DNA of 64,000 nucleotides, from the NCBI RefSeq assembly GCF_003386285.1, contig NZ_QPNC01000018.1, positions 124,001 to 188,000 on the forward strand. Reading direction: 5' to 3'. This DNA is from Nocardiopsis sp. FIRDI 009 (GTDB lineage Bacteria > Actinomycetota > Actinomycetes > Streptosporangiales > Streptosporangiaceae). Below the pieces are notes generated by a model. That model had not been told where the DNA came from and ran no database searches. It saw only the letters and a list, made by a program, of their open reading frames with translations. Position 1 is the first letter of the stretch; the number at the start of each line of letters is the position of its first letter. Below, in pieces: positions 49,154 to 57,687 of the stretch. The position numbers and the translations under genes were made by a program.

Positions 49154-50413
49154 TTGCCCACCTCTTCCGGAGCCCAGGCCAGACCCGCCCGTGCGCTGGG
49201 CACCGTCGACGCGGTCGCCATCGGCGCGGGCGCGATGCTCGGCGCCGGGGTGTTCTCCGTCTTCGCCCCGGCCGTGGTGGGCGCCGGGGCCTGGCTCCCG
49301 GTCGCCATCCTCGTCGCCGGAGCGGTGGCCTACTGCAACGCGATCTCCTCCGCCCGTCTGGCCGCCCGCCACCCCCAGTCCGGCGGCGCCTACGTCTACG
49401 GCCGCGAGCGCCTGGGCGAACTGTGGGGCTACCTGGCGGGCTGGTCCTTCGTGGTCGGCAAGACCGCCTCCTGCGCCGCGATGGCGATGACCTTCGCCGC
49501 CTACACCCTGCCCGGCTGGGAGAAGCCCGTGGCCGTGGCGGCCGTGGCGGCGCTCACCGCCCTGAACTACCGGGGCGTGCGCCGCTCGACGTTCGTGGTC
49601 AAGATCCTGCTGACCGCCGTGCTGGCGGTCCTGCTCGCCGTCCTGGTGGCCATGGGCGCCAGCGGGCGCCTGGGGGCGGTCCTGGAGGTGGACGGTCTCG
49701 GGCCCTGGCCCGGTTCCTTCGGACTGCTCGGCGCGGCCGGGATGATCTTCTTCGCCTTCGCCGGGTACGCCCGTGTGGCCACCCTGGGCGGTGAGGTCCG
49801 GGACCCGGCCACGACGATCCCCCGCGCGATCACCCTGTCCCTGGGCGGTGTCCTGGTCCTGTACCTGGCCGTGGGCACCGGAGTGCTCATCGTGCTGGGC
49901 CGCGAACGCCTGTCCGAGAGCACCGCGCCGCTGGTCGACGCGGTTCGGGTGGCGGGCTTTCCGGGTCTGGTCCCCCTCGTCGTGGCGGGCGCCGCCCTCG
50001 CCAGCCTGGGTGCGCTGCTCTCCCTCGTCCTGGGGGTGTCGCGGACCACGGCCGCGATGGCCGCGGACGGCCACCTGCCCCGCTGCCTGGGCGCCGTCCA
50101 CACGCGCTACGGGGTGCCGCACCGCGCCGAGGTCGCCGTGGGCGCCGTGGTCGTCGCGCTCGTGCTGCTCACCGACCTGCGCGGGGCGATCGCCTTCTCC
50201 GCCTTCGGCGTGCTGGTCTACTACGCCATCACCAACGCCTCGGCGCTGCGGCTCGGCCCACACGAGAACCGTCCGCCCCTGTTGGTACCGGTCAGCGGCC
50301 TGGTCGGATGCGTGATCCTGGCGTGCAGCCTGCCGCTGCCGGTGGGCGCCACCGGGCTGGCCGTGCTCGCCGCCGGAGCGGGCCTGTGGTGGCTCCGCGA
50401 TCAGCGGCGCTGA
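49154..50413 (+). CDS. APC-family amino acid permease
   Basis: A 419-residue protein with about 12 membrane helices. The first helix has AVAIGAGAMLGAGVFSVFAP, the unwound glycine-rich helix of APC transporters; HPQSGGAYVYGRERLGELWG and GYLAGWSFVVGKTASCA follow; helix 6 has FFAFAGYARVATLGGEVRDP (usual GFExxxxxxEExxxP). The likely substrate is an amino acid or amine. TTG 49154 has AGGAGG 4 bp upstream; the open frame before it is non-coding. Its 3' end overlaps the converging Nudix gene by 13 bp. Confidence 0.9.
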   Translation: MPTSSGAQARPARALGTVDAVAIGAGAMLGAGVFSVFAPAVVGAGAWLPVAILVAGAVAYCNAISSARLAARHPQSGGAYVYGRERLGELWGYLAGWSFVVGKTASCAAMAMTFAAYTLPGWEKPVAVAAVAALTALNYRGVRRSTFVVKILLTAVLAVLLAVLVAMGASGRLGAVLEVDGLGPWPGSFGLLGAAGMIFFAFAGYARVATLGGEVRDPATTIPRAITLSLGGVLVLYLAVGTGVLIVLGRERLSESTAPLVDAVRVAGFPGLVPLVVAGAALASLGALLSLVLGVSRTTAAMAADGHLPRCLGAVHTRYGVPHRAEVAVGAVVVALVLLTDLRGAIAFSAFGVLVYYAITNASALRLGPHENRPPLLVPVSGLVGCVILACSLPLPVGATGLAVLAAGAGLWWLRDQRR

Positions 50414-51189
50414 GACCGGTCCCGGGAGTGCCGGACCAGGAACTCCAACCCGCGCCGCGCCGTCGTCGACAGCCGCAGCTCGGCCAGCTCATCGGGGGTG
50501 AACCAGGCGCAGGCGGCGGTCGACCCCGCCTTCTCGGTCACCTTCGGCTCACCCGGACGGGCTACGTGCACGTGGGAGAACACCCACACGCCGTGGATCT
50601 CCGGTTCGCCCGGGCGCGTGCGGTGGTGGCTGGAGACGGTGATCAGGTCACCGATGACACCGTCCTGGCCGGTCTCCTCGACCACCTCGCGCCGTAGCGC
50701 CGTGCGGACGTCCTCACCGGGGTCCACGCCCCCTCCGGGCAGGTGCCAGGTGCCCGCGCCGGGGAAGCCCTCGGCGATCAGGCACAACAGCACACGGCCG
50801 CGCGGGTCGGTGACCATGCCGTAGGAGGCCAGGCGGCTCATCCTCGGCCCGCGGGCACCGGGCTCCTCGTCGGGCGCCAGCTCACCGACGGCGGGGAGCA
50901 GCCCGGCGGGCGGGAGCACGGTGGGCCAGGCGCCCAGGGCCCGGGGCTCGGCGTACACCACCCGGTCCACGTGCAGCCGCCGTCCCTCCGGGGTGGAGGC
51001 GAGCTCGGTCACCACGTCCACGGCCACGAGCGGGGCGCCCTCCGACAGGCCGCCGAGCTCGCGGGCCACGGACTCGGGGTCCTCGCCGAACAGCAACCGC
51101 CGCCCGCGCACGGCCGGACCGGAGGCACCCGAATACACCAGGTGCACGGTGACGCGGCGCGCCGTCTCCGAGGCGGGGGAGGGCGTCAC
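50401..51189 (-). CDS. Nudix hydrolase
   Basis: 262 residues with two parts. The N-terminal 110 residues lack a recognised motif. The C-terminal Nudix domain has a complete box: GGGVDPGEDVRTALRREVVE followed by ETG (G-x5-E-x7-REVxEET), near residue 155, just after GTWHLP. It cleaves a nucleoside-diphosphate-X substrate. ATG 51189 overlaps the stop of the HAD gene (ATGA), so both are made together and may act on the same phosphorylated metabolite. Confidence 0.9.
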   Translation of the reverse strand: MTPSPASETARRVTVHLVYSGASGPAVRGRRLLFGEDPESVARELGGLSEGAPLVAVDVVTELASTPEGRRLHVDRVVYAEPRALGAWPTVLPPAGLLPAVGELAPDEEPGARGPRMSRLASYGMVTDPRGRVLLCLIAEGFPGAGTWHLPGGGVDPGEDVRTALRREVVEETGQDGVIGDLITVSSHHRTRPGEPEIHGVWVFSHVHVARPGEPKVTEKAGSTAACAWFTPDELAELRLSTTARRGLEFLVRHSRDRSQRR

Positions 51190-51920
51190 AGCGCCCCCGA
51201 GGCGGCCGTGTTGGGCAGGCCCACCAGCTGGAGCAGCTCGTCGAGGCTGGCGATCGTGGTCACGCCCTCCAGCTGCTGGCGGCTCTGGCGGTCGATCATG
51301 ATCGGACGCATCCGCGAGGCCACGGCGCCGACCCCGTCGGACTGGATCTGGTCGCCGACGTGCCAGCAGGCCCGCGGGTCCACACCCAGGCGCTGGGCGG
51401 CCAGCTCGAAGATCCGGGGGTCGGGCTTGCCGGCGCCGGCGCTGTCGGCGCAGACGACAGCGTGGAAGTACGGGGTCAGTTCCAGGGCCTGCATCTTCGC
51501 GTGCTGGAGGGACTCCACCCCGTTGGTCACCACCGCGAGACGGTACCCGGCGGAGGCCAGGGCGTTGAGGGCGGGGAGGGTGTCGGGGAAGACCTGCCAG
51601 CCGGAGCGGTGGGCGTCCAGGTAGAGGTGGTAGAGCTCGTCACAGTGCTGGTCGGCGATGTCGGCGTGACCGGCCTGGACCGCCAGGGCGCGGATGCGCT
51701 CGCGGCGCTGCTGCTCCAGACTGAGCCCGCCGCGCAGGTAGGCGCCGAAGGAGATCTCCGTCTGCACGTCCCACAGGGTGCGTGCGGCGGCGAAGTCGGG
51801 GTGGCCGAGCCGCTCCATGACCGCGCGCAGTCCCGTGGACGACGCGGCGTTGTCGTCGATGAGGGTGTCATCAAGGTCGAAGCAGATCGCGGTCGGGGCC
51901 GCTGCGGGTATGTTCGGCAT
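51186..51920 (-). CDS. HAD-superfamily hydrolase
   Basis: A 244-residue HAD phosphatase with motif I ICFDLDDTLIDDNAASSTG (nucleophile and acid/base Asp), motif II VVTNGVESLQHAKMQALEL, motif III Lys in AGAGKPDPRIFELAAQRLG and motif IV WHVGDQIQSDGVGAVASRM. The cap inserted after motif I is helical (type C1), as in YjjG/phosphoglycolate-type enzymes. Coupled to the Nudix gene. Confidence 0.92.
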   Translation of the reverse strand: MPNIPAAAPTAICFDLDDTLIDDNAASSTGLRAVMERLGHPDFAAARTLWDVQTEISFGAYLRGGLSLEQQRRERIRALAVQAGHADIADQHCDELYHLYLDAHRSGWQVFPDTLPALNALASAGYRLAVVTNGVESLQHAKMQALELTPYFHAVVCADSAGAGKPDPRIFELAAQRLGVDPRACWHVGDQIQSDGVGAVASRMRPIMIDRQSRQQLEGVTTIASLDELLQLVGLPNTAASGAL

Positions 51921-52063
51921 CGTTCCTCAACTGAATGGGCAGAACAAAACATGCCAACGCTAACCCGTGGACAAGACAGAAAAGGTGTAAACCCCGCCTA
52001 AAGGGATGTGGTCAAAGTCACTGTACGCAGGGTGTCGTTCGCTTATCCCCTCAGCTCAGAGCG

Positions 52064-53011
52064 TTAGGGCAGGCGTTGGAACCACAGGAGTGATGTCACA
52101 GCGGTGGCCGCGCCGAGCAGAATCGCAATCAACACGAAACGCGTCACGATCTCCTCGTGGACCCACTCGGTGCCCAACGACGAACCGATGTCCTCGTACA
52201 CGTCGTTGAGTTCGGTCTCGCTCTCGGCCTCGTAGTAGTGGCCCTCGGTGTCCTGCGCCAGTTCCATCAGGGCCTCGCGGTCGATGTCGGCGGGCACCTG
52301 GTAGCCGTCGATCTCGATCATCGCCGCGCCGCTGCCGAACGCGATCGTCGACACCGGCACCTCCGCCTCGGCCGCCGCCGCGGCGGCCTCCTCGATCGAC
52401 CGACCGCTGGTGTTCTCCCCGTCCGACAACAGGACGATCGCCGACGGCGGCGGGTCCTCCCGCGAGTCCTCGTCGAAGCCGCGGATCGCCTCCAGCGAGG
52501 CGAACACCCCCTCGCCGATCGCCGTTCCCGGCCCCAGCCGCAGGTTCTCGATCGATCCGATCACCGCCCGGTGGTCCTGGGTGGGGGAGGCGACCACCGT
52601 CGCCGCCGACGAGAAGGACACCAGCCCCACGTTGAACCGGTCGGGAAGGGTCTCCACGAACCCCTGCGCCGACTCCTTGGCCGCGTTGAGCCGGTCGGGC
52701 TCGATGTCGGTGGCGGCCATCGACAGCGACACGTCCACCGCCACGATGATGGTCGCCCGCTCCCGGGGCGCCTGCACCGGCATCGCGGGCAACGCCAACG
52801 AGGAGACCAGTACCGCCAGGGTCGCCATGAACAGCGCGGCGGGCACGTGACGGCGCACGTCCGGGCGCCGCGGCACCACCTGGTCCAGCAGCGCGAGGTT
52901 GGTGAACCGGGCCGCGTACCTGCGCCGCCGGGTCTGCGCGAACACGTAGGCGGCCACGAGCACCAACAGGGTCAGCAGCCACCACAGTCGCTGGGGTTCC
53001 AGGAAGGTCAT
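52064..53011 (-). CDS. VWA-domain membrane protein (BatA-like)
   Basis: 315 residues. Two N-terminal helices (PQRLWWLLTLLVLVAAYVFA, VPAALFMATLAVLVSSLALP), a von Willebrand factor A domain (MIDAS motif VAVDVSLSMAATDIEPDRLN, then LGPGTAIGEGVFAS and AIVLLSDGENTSGRS), and a C-terminal helix (FVLIAILLGAATAVTSLLWF). With MoxR ATPase and DUF58 it forms the well-known MoxR/BatA-type module, thought to assist folding or maturation at the membrane. Last gene of the three. Confidence 0.9.
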   Translation of the reverse strand: MTFLEPQRLWWLLTLLVLVAAYVFAQTRRRRYAARFTNLALLDQVVPRRPDVRRHVPAALFMATLAVLVSSLALPAMPVQAPRERATIIVAVDVSLSMAATDIEPDRLNAAKESAQGFVETLPDRFNVGLVSFSSAATVVASPTQDHRAVIGSIENLRLGPGTAIGEGVFASLEAIRGFDEDSREDPPPSAIVLLSDGENTSGRSIEEAAAAAAEAEVPVSTIAFGSGAAMIEIDGYQVPADIDREALMELAQDTEGHYYEAESETELNDVYEDIGSSLGTEWVHEEIVTRFVLIAILLGAATAVTSLLWFQRLP

Positions 53012-53089
53012 CTCACACCCTCCGCGCGTCGGCTCGGTCCCGCGGGGCGCCCCCGCGCCGTCGCTGTCGCATCTTCAGCCCTTCCGTGG

Positions 53090-54067
53090 TCATCTGGGGG
53101 TTCCCGGAGTGTGGCGCGCCAGGTGATGGGCGGTCCGCCGCTGGTGGATGACGAACCGCGCGGTGTCCAAGACCCAGTCGCGGTCGGTGCGCAGCACCAG
53201 GTGGTGGACCCCGCAACGGCGCAGGGCCGCCCGGATCGCGGTCCGCTGGGCGTGGGCCGCCCGTCGGTAGCGTTCGCTGACCGACCGGGTCAGCCGCACC
53301 TCGCGCACCCGTCCGGTGCGCGGGTCGCGCAGGGTCACGTTCCCGATCGGGGGCACCTCCAGCTCCCGGGGGTCGATCACCTCCACCACCAGGACCTGGT
53401 GGCGGGAGGCCATCAGGCGCAGCGGCCGCTCCCAGGGGACCGGGCCGTCCCCGACGGGGGTGTCGAGGAAGTCGGAGATGACCACGCGCAGGCCGCGGCG
53501 GCGACGGGTGCGGACCAGGTCGGTGCAGGCGTCGGCCAGGGTGGCGCGGTCGGGGTCGGGACGGTCCTCGTCACCGGTGGGGGCCGCGGCCACCGTCGCC
53601 AGGAGCGACAGCAGGGCCTCCTTGCCCGACCTGGCGGGCCAGCGGCGCACCGTGCCCCGGTGCAGGAAGTGCGCGCCGAACCGGTCGCCGACCCGCTGCG
53701 TGAGCAGGTTGGCGGCGACCAGCGCGCCGACGGCCACCTCCCGTTTGGAGCGCAGGCCCGTCCCGAAGTCCATGCTCGGCGACAGGTCCAGCAGGGTCCA
53801 GCTCTCCAGCTCCCGGTCGGCGACCAGGTCACGCACGTGCGGGGTGTCGGTCCGCGCGGTCACGGCCCAGTCCATGCGCCGTACGTCGTCCTCGCCCGGC
53901 CGGTACAGCCGCGCCTCGGCCGCCTCGGAGCCGGGACCCAGCCGGAGCCCGAGGTGCTCGCCGTGCAGCAGACCCTCCAGACGGTGCACGATCCGCAGGT
54001 CCAGGCGGCGCAGCGCGGCCCGCAGCCGCGGGTCGGCGCCGATCATGGGCGCGGACACTCCCGTCAC
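53090..54067 (-). CDS. DUF58-domain protein
   Basis: 325 residues. DUF58 signature ARLYRPGEDDVRRMDWAVTA near residue 60 (usual YxxGDdxRxIdW), followed by LLDLSPSMDFGTGLRSKREV, a VWA-like DxSxS-type motif, and VVISDFLDTPV. GTG 54067 overlaps the stop of the MoxR gene (GTGA); GTG 54058 and ATG 54046 are later possibilities. It is the middle gene of the MoxR-DUF58-VWA operon. Confidence 0.9.
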   Translation of the reverse strand: MTGVSAPMIGADPRLRAALRRLDLRIVHRLEGLLHGEHLGLRLGPGSEAAEARLYRPGEDDVRRMDWAVTARTDTPHVRDLVADRELESWTLLDLSPSMDFGTGLRSKREVAVGALVAANLLTQRVGDRFGAHFLHRGTVRRWPARSGKEALLSLLATVAAAPTGDEDRPDPDRATLADACTDLVRTRRRRGLRVVISDFLDTPVGDGPVPWERPLRLMASRHQVLVVEVIDPRELEVPPIGNVTLRDPRTGRVREVRLTRSVSERYRRAAHAQRTAIRAALRRCGVHHLVLRTDRDWVLDTARFVIHQRRTAHHLARHTPGTPR

Positions 54068-55131
54068 CTCGGCGCGGCCAGGGAGGCGGACTCGCCGCTG
54101 GGCGGTTCGTCCCAGATCACCCTCGGCGCCAGCACCGTGGCCAGGATCCGGTCGACCACCTGCTCGGGGGTGATCCCGTCGGCGAGGGCGTCGAAGGTCA
54201 GCACGAGCCGGTGGGCGATGACGTCGCGGGCCAGCACCCGCACGTCGTCGGGGAGCACGTAGTCGCGGCCGCGCAGGACGGCCAGGGCCCGTGCGGCGGC
54301 GACCAGGCCGAGGGTCGCGCGGGGGCTGGCGCCGACCTCCAGGACGTTGCGCAGGTCCGGCATCCCGTGGTTCTCCGGTTCTCGGGTGGCCATGACCAGG
54401 CGGACGACGTAGTCGGCGATGAGCTGGTGCACGTGGACGCGTTCGGCGTCGGCCTGGAGCTCGCCGAGTGTGACGGGGTCCAGGACCTGGTGGGCGGTGG
54501 GCGGGGTGGTGCTCATCCGCCGCAGGATCTCCATCTCCTCGTGCGCGCGCGGGTGTCCGACGTTGACCTTCATCAGGAACCGGTCGCGCTGCGCCTCGGG
54601 GAGGGGGTAGACGCCCTCGGACTCCACCGGGTTCTGTGTCGCGATGACGATGAACGGGGAGGGGAGGGGGTAGGTGGTGCCGCCGAGGGAGACCTGGCGT
54701 TCGGCCATGACCTCCAGCAGGGCGGACTGCACCTTGGCGGGGGCCCGGTTGATCTCGTCGGCGAGGACGAAGTTGGCGAAGACCGGACCCAGCTCGACGT
54801 CGAACTGCTCGGTGGAGGGGTGGTAGATCCGGGTTCCCACGATGTCGGAGGGGACCAGGTCCGGGGTGAACTGCACCCGGGCGAACGAGCCGCCGGTGAC
54901 CTTGGCCAGGGTGGACACGGCCAGGGTCTTGGCGATGCCGGGGACGCCCTCGATGAGGCAGTGCCCCCTGGCGACCAGGGCGATCAGGGAGCGTTCCACC
55001 ATGCGCTCCTGGCCGACGATGACCGTGGACACCTCGTGCAGCGCCGCCCGCAGCAGTCTGGTGGGCTCGCCCGGGGCACTGTCCGGGCCCGGGGAGGGCG
55101 CAGCGCCGCTTCCGGGTGCGTTCTCTGACAT
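54064..55131 (-). CDS. MoxR-type AAA+ ATPase
   Basis: 355 residues. Walker A LIEGVPGIAKTLAVSTLAKV, Walker B NFVLADEINRAPAKVQSALL, sensor 1 PFIVIATQNPVESEGVYPLP, arginine finger region EAQRDRFLMKVNVGHP, and C-terminal lid ASPRATLGLVAAARALA. MoxR ATPases work as chaperone-like remodellers with DUF58/VWA partners. ATG 55131 (MSENAPGSG) follows GGCGGAAG; the longer frame to 55188 has no support. Confidence 0.93.
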   Translation of the reverse strand: MSENAPGSGAAPSPGPDSAPGEPTRLLRAALHEVSTVIVGQERMVERSLIALVARGHCLIEGVPGIAKTLAVSTLAKVTGGSFARVQFTPDLVPSDIVGTRIYHPSTEQFDVELGPVFANFVLADEINRAPAKVQSALLEVMAERQVSLGGTTYPLPSPFIVIATQNPVESEGVYPLPEAQRDRFLMKVNVGHPRAHEEMEILRRMSTTPPTAHQVLDPVTLGELQADAERVHVHQLIADYVVRLVMATREPENHGMPDLRNVLEVGASPRATLGLVAAARALAVLRGRDYVLPDDVRVLARDVIAHRLVLTFDALADGITPEQVVDRILATVLAPRVIWDEPPSGESASLAAPR

Positions 55132-55281
55132 CTTCCGCCTTCCCGACAGCGCGCCCCGGCGGACGGGGCCGATTAGGGTGTGCATCATCCGCCTGTGGCG
55201 ACCCTACCCGTTTCGGTCGGCACGGTCTGGGACACAGCGCGCGCGAGGTGTGCGACCGCATTCGGTGGAGAGGGGCGTGAC

Positions 55282-56007
55282 ATGGAGGTTCCCACCCCGG
55301 GCCTGCACGAGGGCGATCCTCGTCAGTTGGGCGGCTTCCGCCTGGTCGGCCGGGCGCGCACGTCCTCTCTCGGCGTGGTCTACCTGGGGCGGGACGCGTC
55401 GGGGGACCAGGTGAGCGTGGCGGTGCTCAACGCCGGCGCGTCCGGTGATCCCCAGGCGCGGCGGCGGTTCGCACGGGCGGTCCGTGAACGGGGGGACGTG
55501 CTGGCGGCCCGTACCCGGGGGCGGTCGGTGCTCTGGGTGGCGGTGCCCGCGGAGACGGACGGCCCCGGTGCCGAGGCGGTCCTGGAGGAGACCGCGCGGG
55601 GCGGGCCGGCGGGTGACGGCGGTCCCGTGGTCCAGCCCTACTGGGCGGGGGAGCGCCGCGGTTCGGTGGTGCCGTGGACTCCGTGGCGGGCCCGCCGGGA
55701 CAGTGCGGTCGGCGCGGGCGCGGCGAGCCTGTGGCTGGCGGCCGCGCTGGGGGTGCTCCTGCTGGTGCTCATGCTCGGGGGCACGTCCCTGATCGGGTGG
55801 ATCTCGACGTTCCCGCGCCCGGAGATTCCGCGGCCCGGGCAGCAGGTGGAGATCGATCCGGAGGGGTCCGAGCCGGCGGGGGAGCCGACCCCGGCGGAGG
55901 AGGGGGAGGAGGAGGCCCCGGACCCGCGGACCGACGGTGGGGAGACGGAGGTTCCCGAGCCGAGGGTTCCGGAGGAGCTGGAGGGGGATCCCGAGGACCA
56001 CCTCTAG
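55282..56007 (+). CDS. Membrane protein with pseudokinase N-lobe fragment
   Basis: 241 residues. Residues 10-100 resemble the N-lobe of a Hanks-type Ser/Thr kinase: LGGFRLVGRARTSSLGVVYL (glycine-loop position), GRDASGDQVSVAVL (the conserved Lys of VAVKVL is absent) and ARRRFARAVRERGDVLAART (helix C). There is no C-lobe or catalytic loop. Then VVPWTPWRARRD, one membrane helix (LWLAAALGVLLLVLMLGGTS), and a Pro/Glu-rich acidic tail of about 65 residues that would lie outside. It is a non-catalytic membrane protein. ATG 55282 follows GGAGAGGGG. It diverges from the MoxR operon. Confidence 0.75.
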   Translation: MEVPTPGLHEGDPRQLGGFRLVGRARTSSLGVVYLGRDASGDQVSVAVLNAGASGDPQARRRFARAVRERGDVLAARTRGRSVLWVAVPAETDGPGAEAVLEETARGGPAGDGGPVVQPYWAGERRGSVVPWTPWRARRDSAVGAGAASLWLAAALGVLLLVLMLGGTSLIGWISTFPRPEIPRPGQQVEIDPEGSEPAGEPTPAEEGEEEAPDPRTDGGETEVPEPRVPEELEGDPEDHL

Positions 56008-56331
56008 CGGTTCGGCGAGAAGAAGAAGGGGGCGCCGTGGGGACGGCCCCCTCTCTGTTCGCGATGATAGAAATCTACATCGTAAAGGTGGCGGAGCTGA
56101 TTTCCTCAGCCCCAGAAAGAGAGATATCGCGCGGCTACGCCGCACGCCCTCCAAAGAACCCCGCACTCGGGCGTGGCGGCCCTCTCAGGGGTATGTCCTA
56201 GAACGTGTTCAGCGTTGCGTAAGAGGACTTGTGAGGCAAGAGGTGAAGGTGGGGTCGGGGATGACGGATCACGCGCGCCAGCGGACGTGTCAGGGGTCCG
56301 CGCTCCGGTCGTCCGGGTCGGTGCGGTCCCT
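56008..56331. other. Intergenic region, 324 bp
   Basis: A GC-rich imperfect hairpin (about 56028-56055, GGGGGC...GCCGT against ACGGCCCCC, then TCTCTGTT) probably terminates the pseudokinase gene. The remainder is AT-richer than average (ATAGAAATCTACATCG near 56066) and ends in the leader of the HipA-like gene. No gene or ribosome-binding site seen in it. Confidence 0.55.
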
Positions 56332-57099
56332 ATGCTGGTCCGCGTGCTGAAAAAGGTGATCGCGACGCGGTACGTCCTGCCGCTGCGCGAAGGAGGTTCG
56401 CTCCCCGGGTTGGTCGAGGCCGACGACCTGGGGATGTACGTGGTGAAGTTCGTCGGTGCGGGGCAGGGCCGCAAGACGCTGGTGGCCGAGGTCGTCACCG
56501 GTGAACTCGGACGGGCCCTGGGACTGCCCGTTCCGGAGTTGGCGCTGGTCGAGATCGACCCGGTGATCGGCCGGGGAGAGCCCGACCCGGAGGTGCAGGA
56601 GCTGATCAAGGCCAGCGGCGGGCTCAACCTGGGAATGGACTTCCTGCCGGGGTCGCTCGGTTTCGACCCGCTCTCGGTCGAGGTGGAGGCGGACTTCGCC
56701 GGGCGGGTGCTGTGGTTCGACGCGTTGACCGGAAACGTCGACCGTTCGTGGCGCAACCCCAACATGCTCCTGTGGCACGGGAGCCCGTACCTGATCGACC
56801 ACGGGGCGACACTGATCTTCCACCACAACTGGGCCGGGGCCGAGCGCTACGTCACCCGCCCCTACGACGCGCACGACCACGTTCTGGCGGGGTCGGCGCC
56901 CGACCTGGCCGCCGCTGACGCGGAGCTGGCCCCGCGGGTGGACGAGGAGCTGCTGCGAGGGGTGGTGGACCTGGTGCCGGACGAGTGGCTGTCGCAGGAG
57001 CCCGGCTTCGGGTCGCCCCAGGAGGTCCGGGACGCCTACGTGCGGCATCTGCTGGCTCGGGCCACGGACCGCTCCTGGCTTCCGGAGGTGGCCCGATGA
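56332..57099 (+). CDS. HipA-like kinase
   Basis: 255 residues. HipA/PI3K-4K-like kinase features: ATP-binding Lys in DLGMYVVKFVGAGQGRKTLV, VTGELGRALGLPVPE, catalytic segment FDALTGNVDRSWRNPNMLLW (Asp...Asn) and metal segment LIDHGATLIF (D-x-G). All expected catalytic residues are present. It is shorter than E. coli HipA (440) and lacks its N-terminal domain; no HipB-type antitoxin is nearby. The gene overlaps the DUF3037 gene by 4 bp (ATGA), suggesting they act together. Confidence 0.85.
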   Translation: MLVRVLKKVIATRYVLPLREGGSLPGLVEADDLGMYVVKFVGAGQGRKTLVAEVVTGELGRALGLPVPELALVEIDPVIGRGEPDPEVQELIKASGGLNLGMDFLPGSLGFDPLSVEVEADFAGRVLWFDALTGNVDRSWRNPNMLLWHGSPYLIDHGATLIFHHNWAGAERYVTRPYDAHDHVLAGSAPDLAAADAELAPRVDEELLRGVVDLVPDEWLSQEPGFGSPQEVRDAYVRHLLARATDRSWLPEVAR

Positions 57100-57533
57100 G
57101 CGAGGCCAGGCGGTACAGCGAGGCGGTGACGACCGGCCGCGTGGGTGAGGAACGCGACCGGGCGGTGTTCGAGTACGCCCTGGTGAGGGTGGTACCCCGG
57201 CTGGAACGGGGGGAGTGTGTCAACGCCGGGGTGGTCGTGTACTGCCAGGAGCGGGCGTTCCTGGCGGCACGCACGGCGTTGGACGAACGGCGGTTGCTGG
57301 CCGTGGACCCCGGGGTGGACGTGGCCGGTGTACGTCGTGCGCTGGAGTCGTTCGAGGTGATGTGCGCGGGGGGAGCCCGGGCCGGTGCGGTCGGGCGTGA
57401 GCGTCCGGGGCAGCGGTTCCGGTGGCTGACCGCTCCGCGGAGCACGATCGTGCAGACGGGGCCGATCCACGGTGGTCTGACCGAGGACCCGGCGGCCGAG
57501 GTGGAGCGGTTGTTGGACCGGCTGGTGCGGTGA
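57096..57533 (+). CDS. DUF3037 domain protein
   Basis: 145 residues: FEYALVRVVPRLERGECVNA, GVVVYCQERAFLAARTALDE, ALESFEVMCAGG, ERPGQRFRWLTAPRSTIVQT and GGLTEDPAAEVERLLDRLV, the DUF3037 pattern. Function unknown. ATG 57096 overlaps the HipA-like stop, so translation is coupled. A long hairpin follows at 57611. Confidence 0.88.
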   Translation: MSEARRYSEAVTTGRVGEERDRAVFEYALVRVVPRLERGECVNAGVVVYCQERAFLAARTALDERRLLAVDPGVDVAGVRRALESFEVMCAGGARAGAVGRERPGQRFRWLTAPRSTIVQTGPIHGGLTEDPAAEVERLLDRLVR

Positions 57534-57610
57534 GGCCGTCGGGGTAACCGACATCACAGGCGGTCGGAGGGTTGTGGGGGACAGTTCCTCCGGTGTGTGG
57601 TGTTGGTAGT

Positions 57611-57652
57611 GGGTGGTCCGTGTTCGGGAGCGTTCCCGGGTGCGGACCACCC
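57611..57652 (+). terminator. Long hairpin after DUF3037, before the MFS gene
   Basis: GGGTGGTCCG (57611-57620) pairs with CGGACCACCC (57643-57652), and CGGGA with TCCCG inside, then CTGTTCCCC. It lies 36 bp before the MFS start, so it could end the upstream operon or attenuate the pump. Confidence 0.65.
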
Positions 57653-57687
57653 CTGTTCCCCTCTCCTCGCCGTGCATTGGAGTGCCC

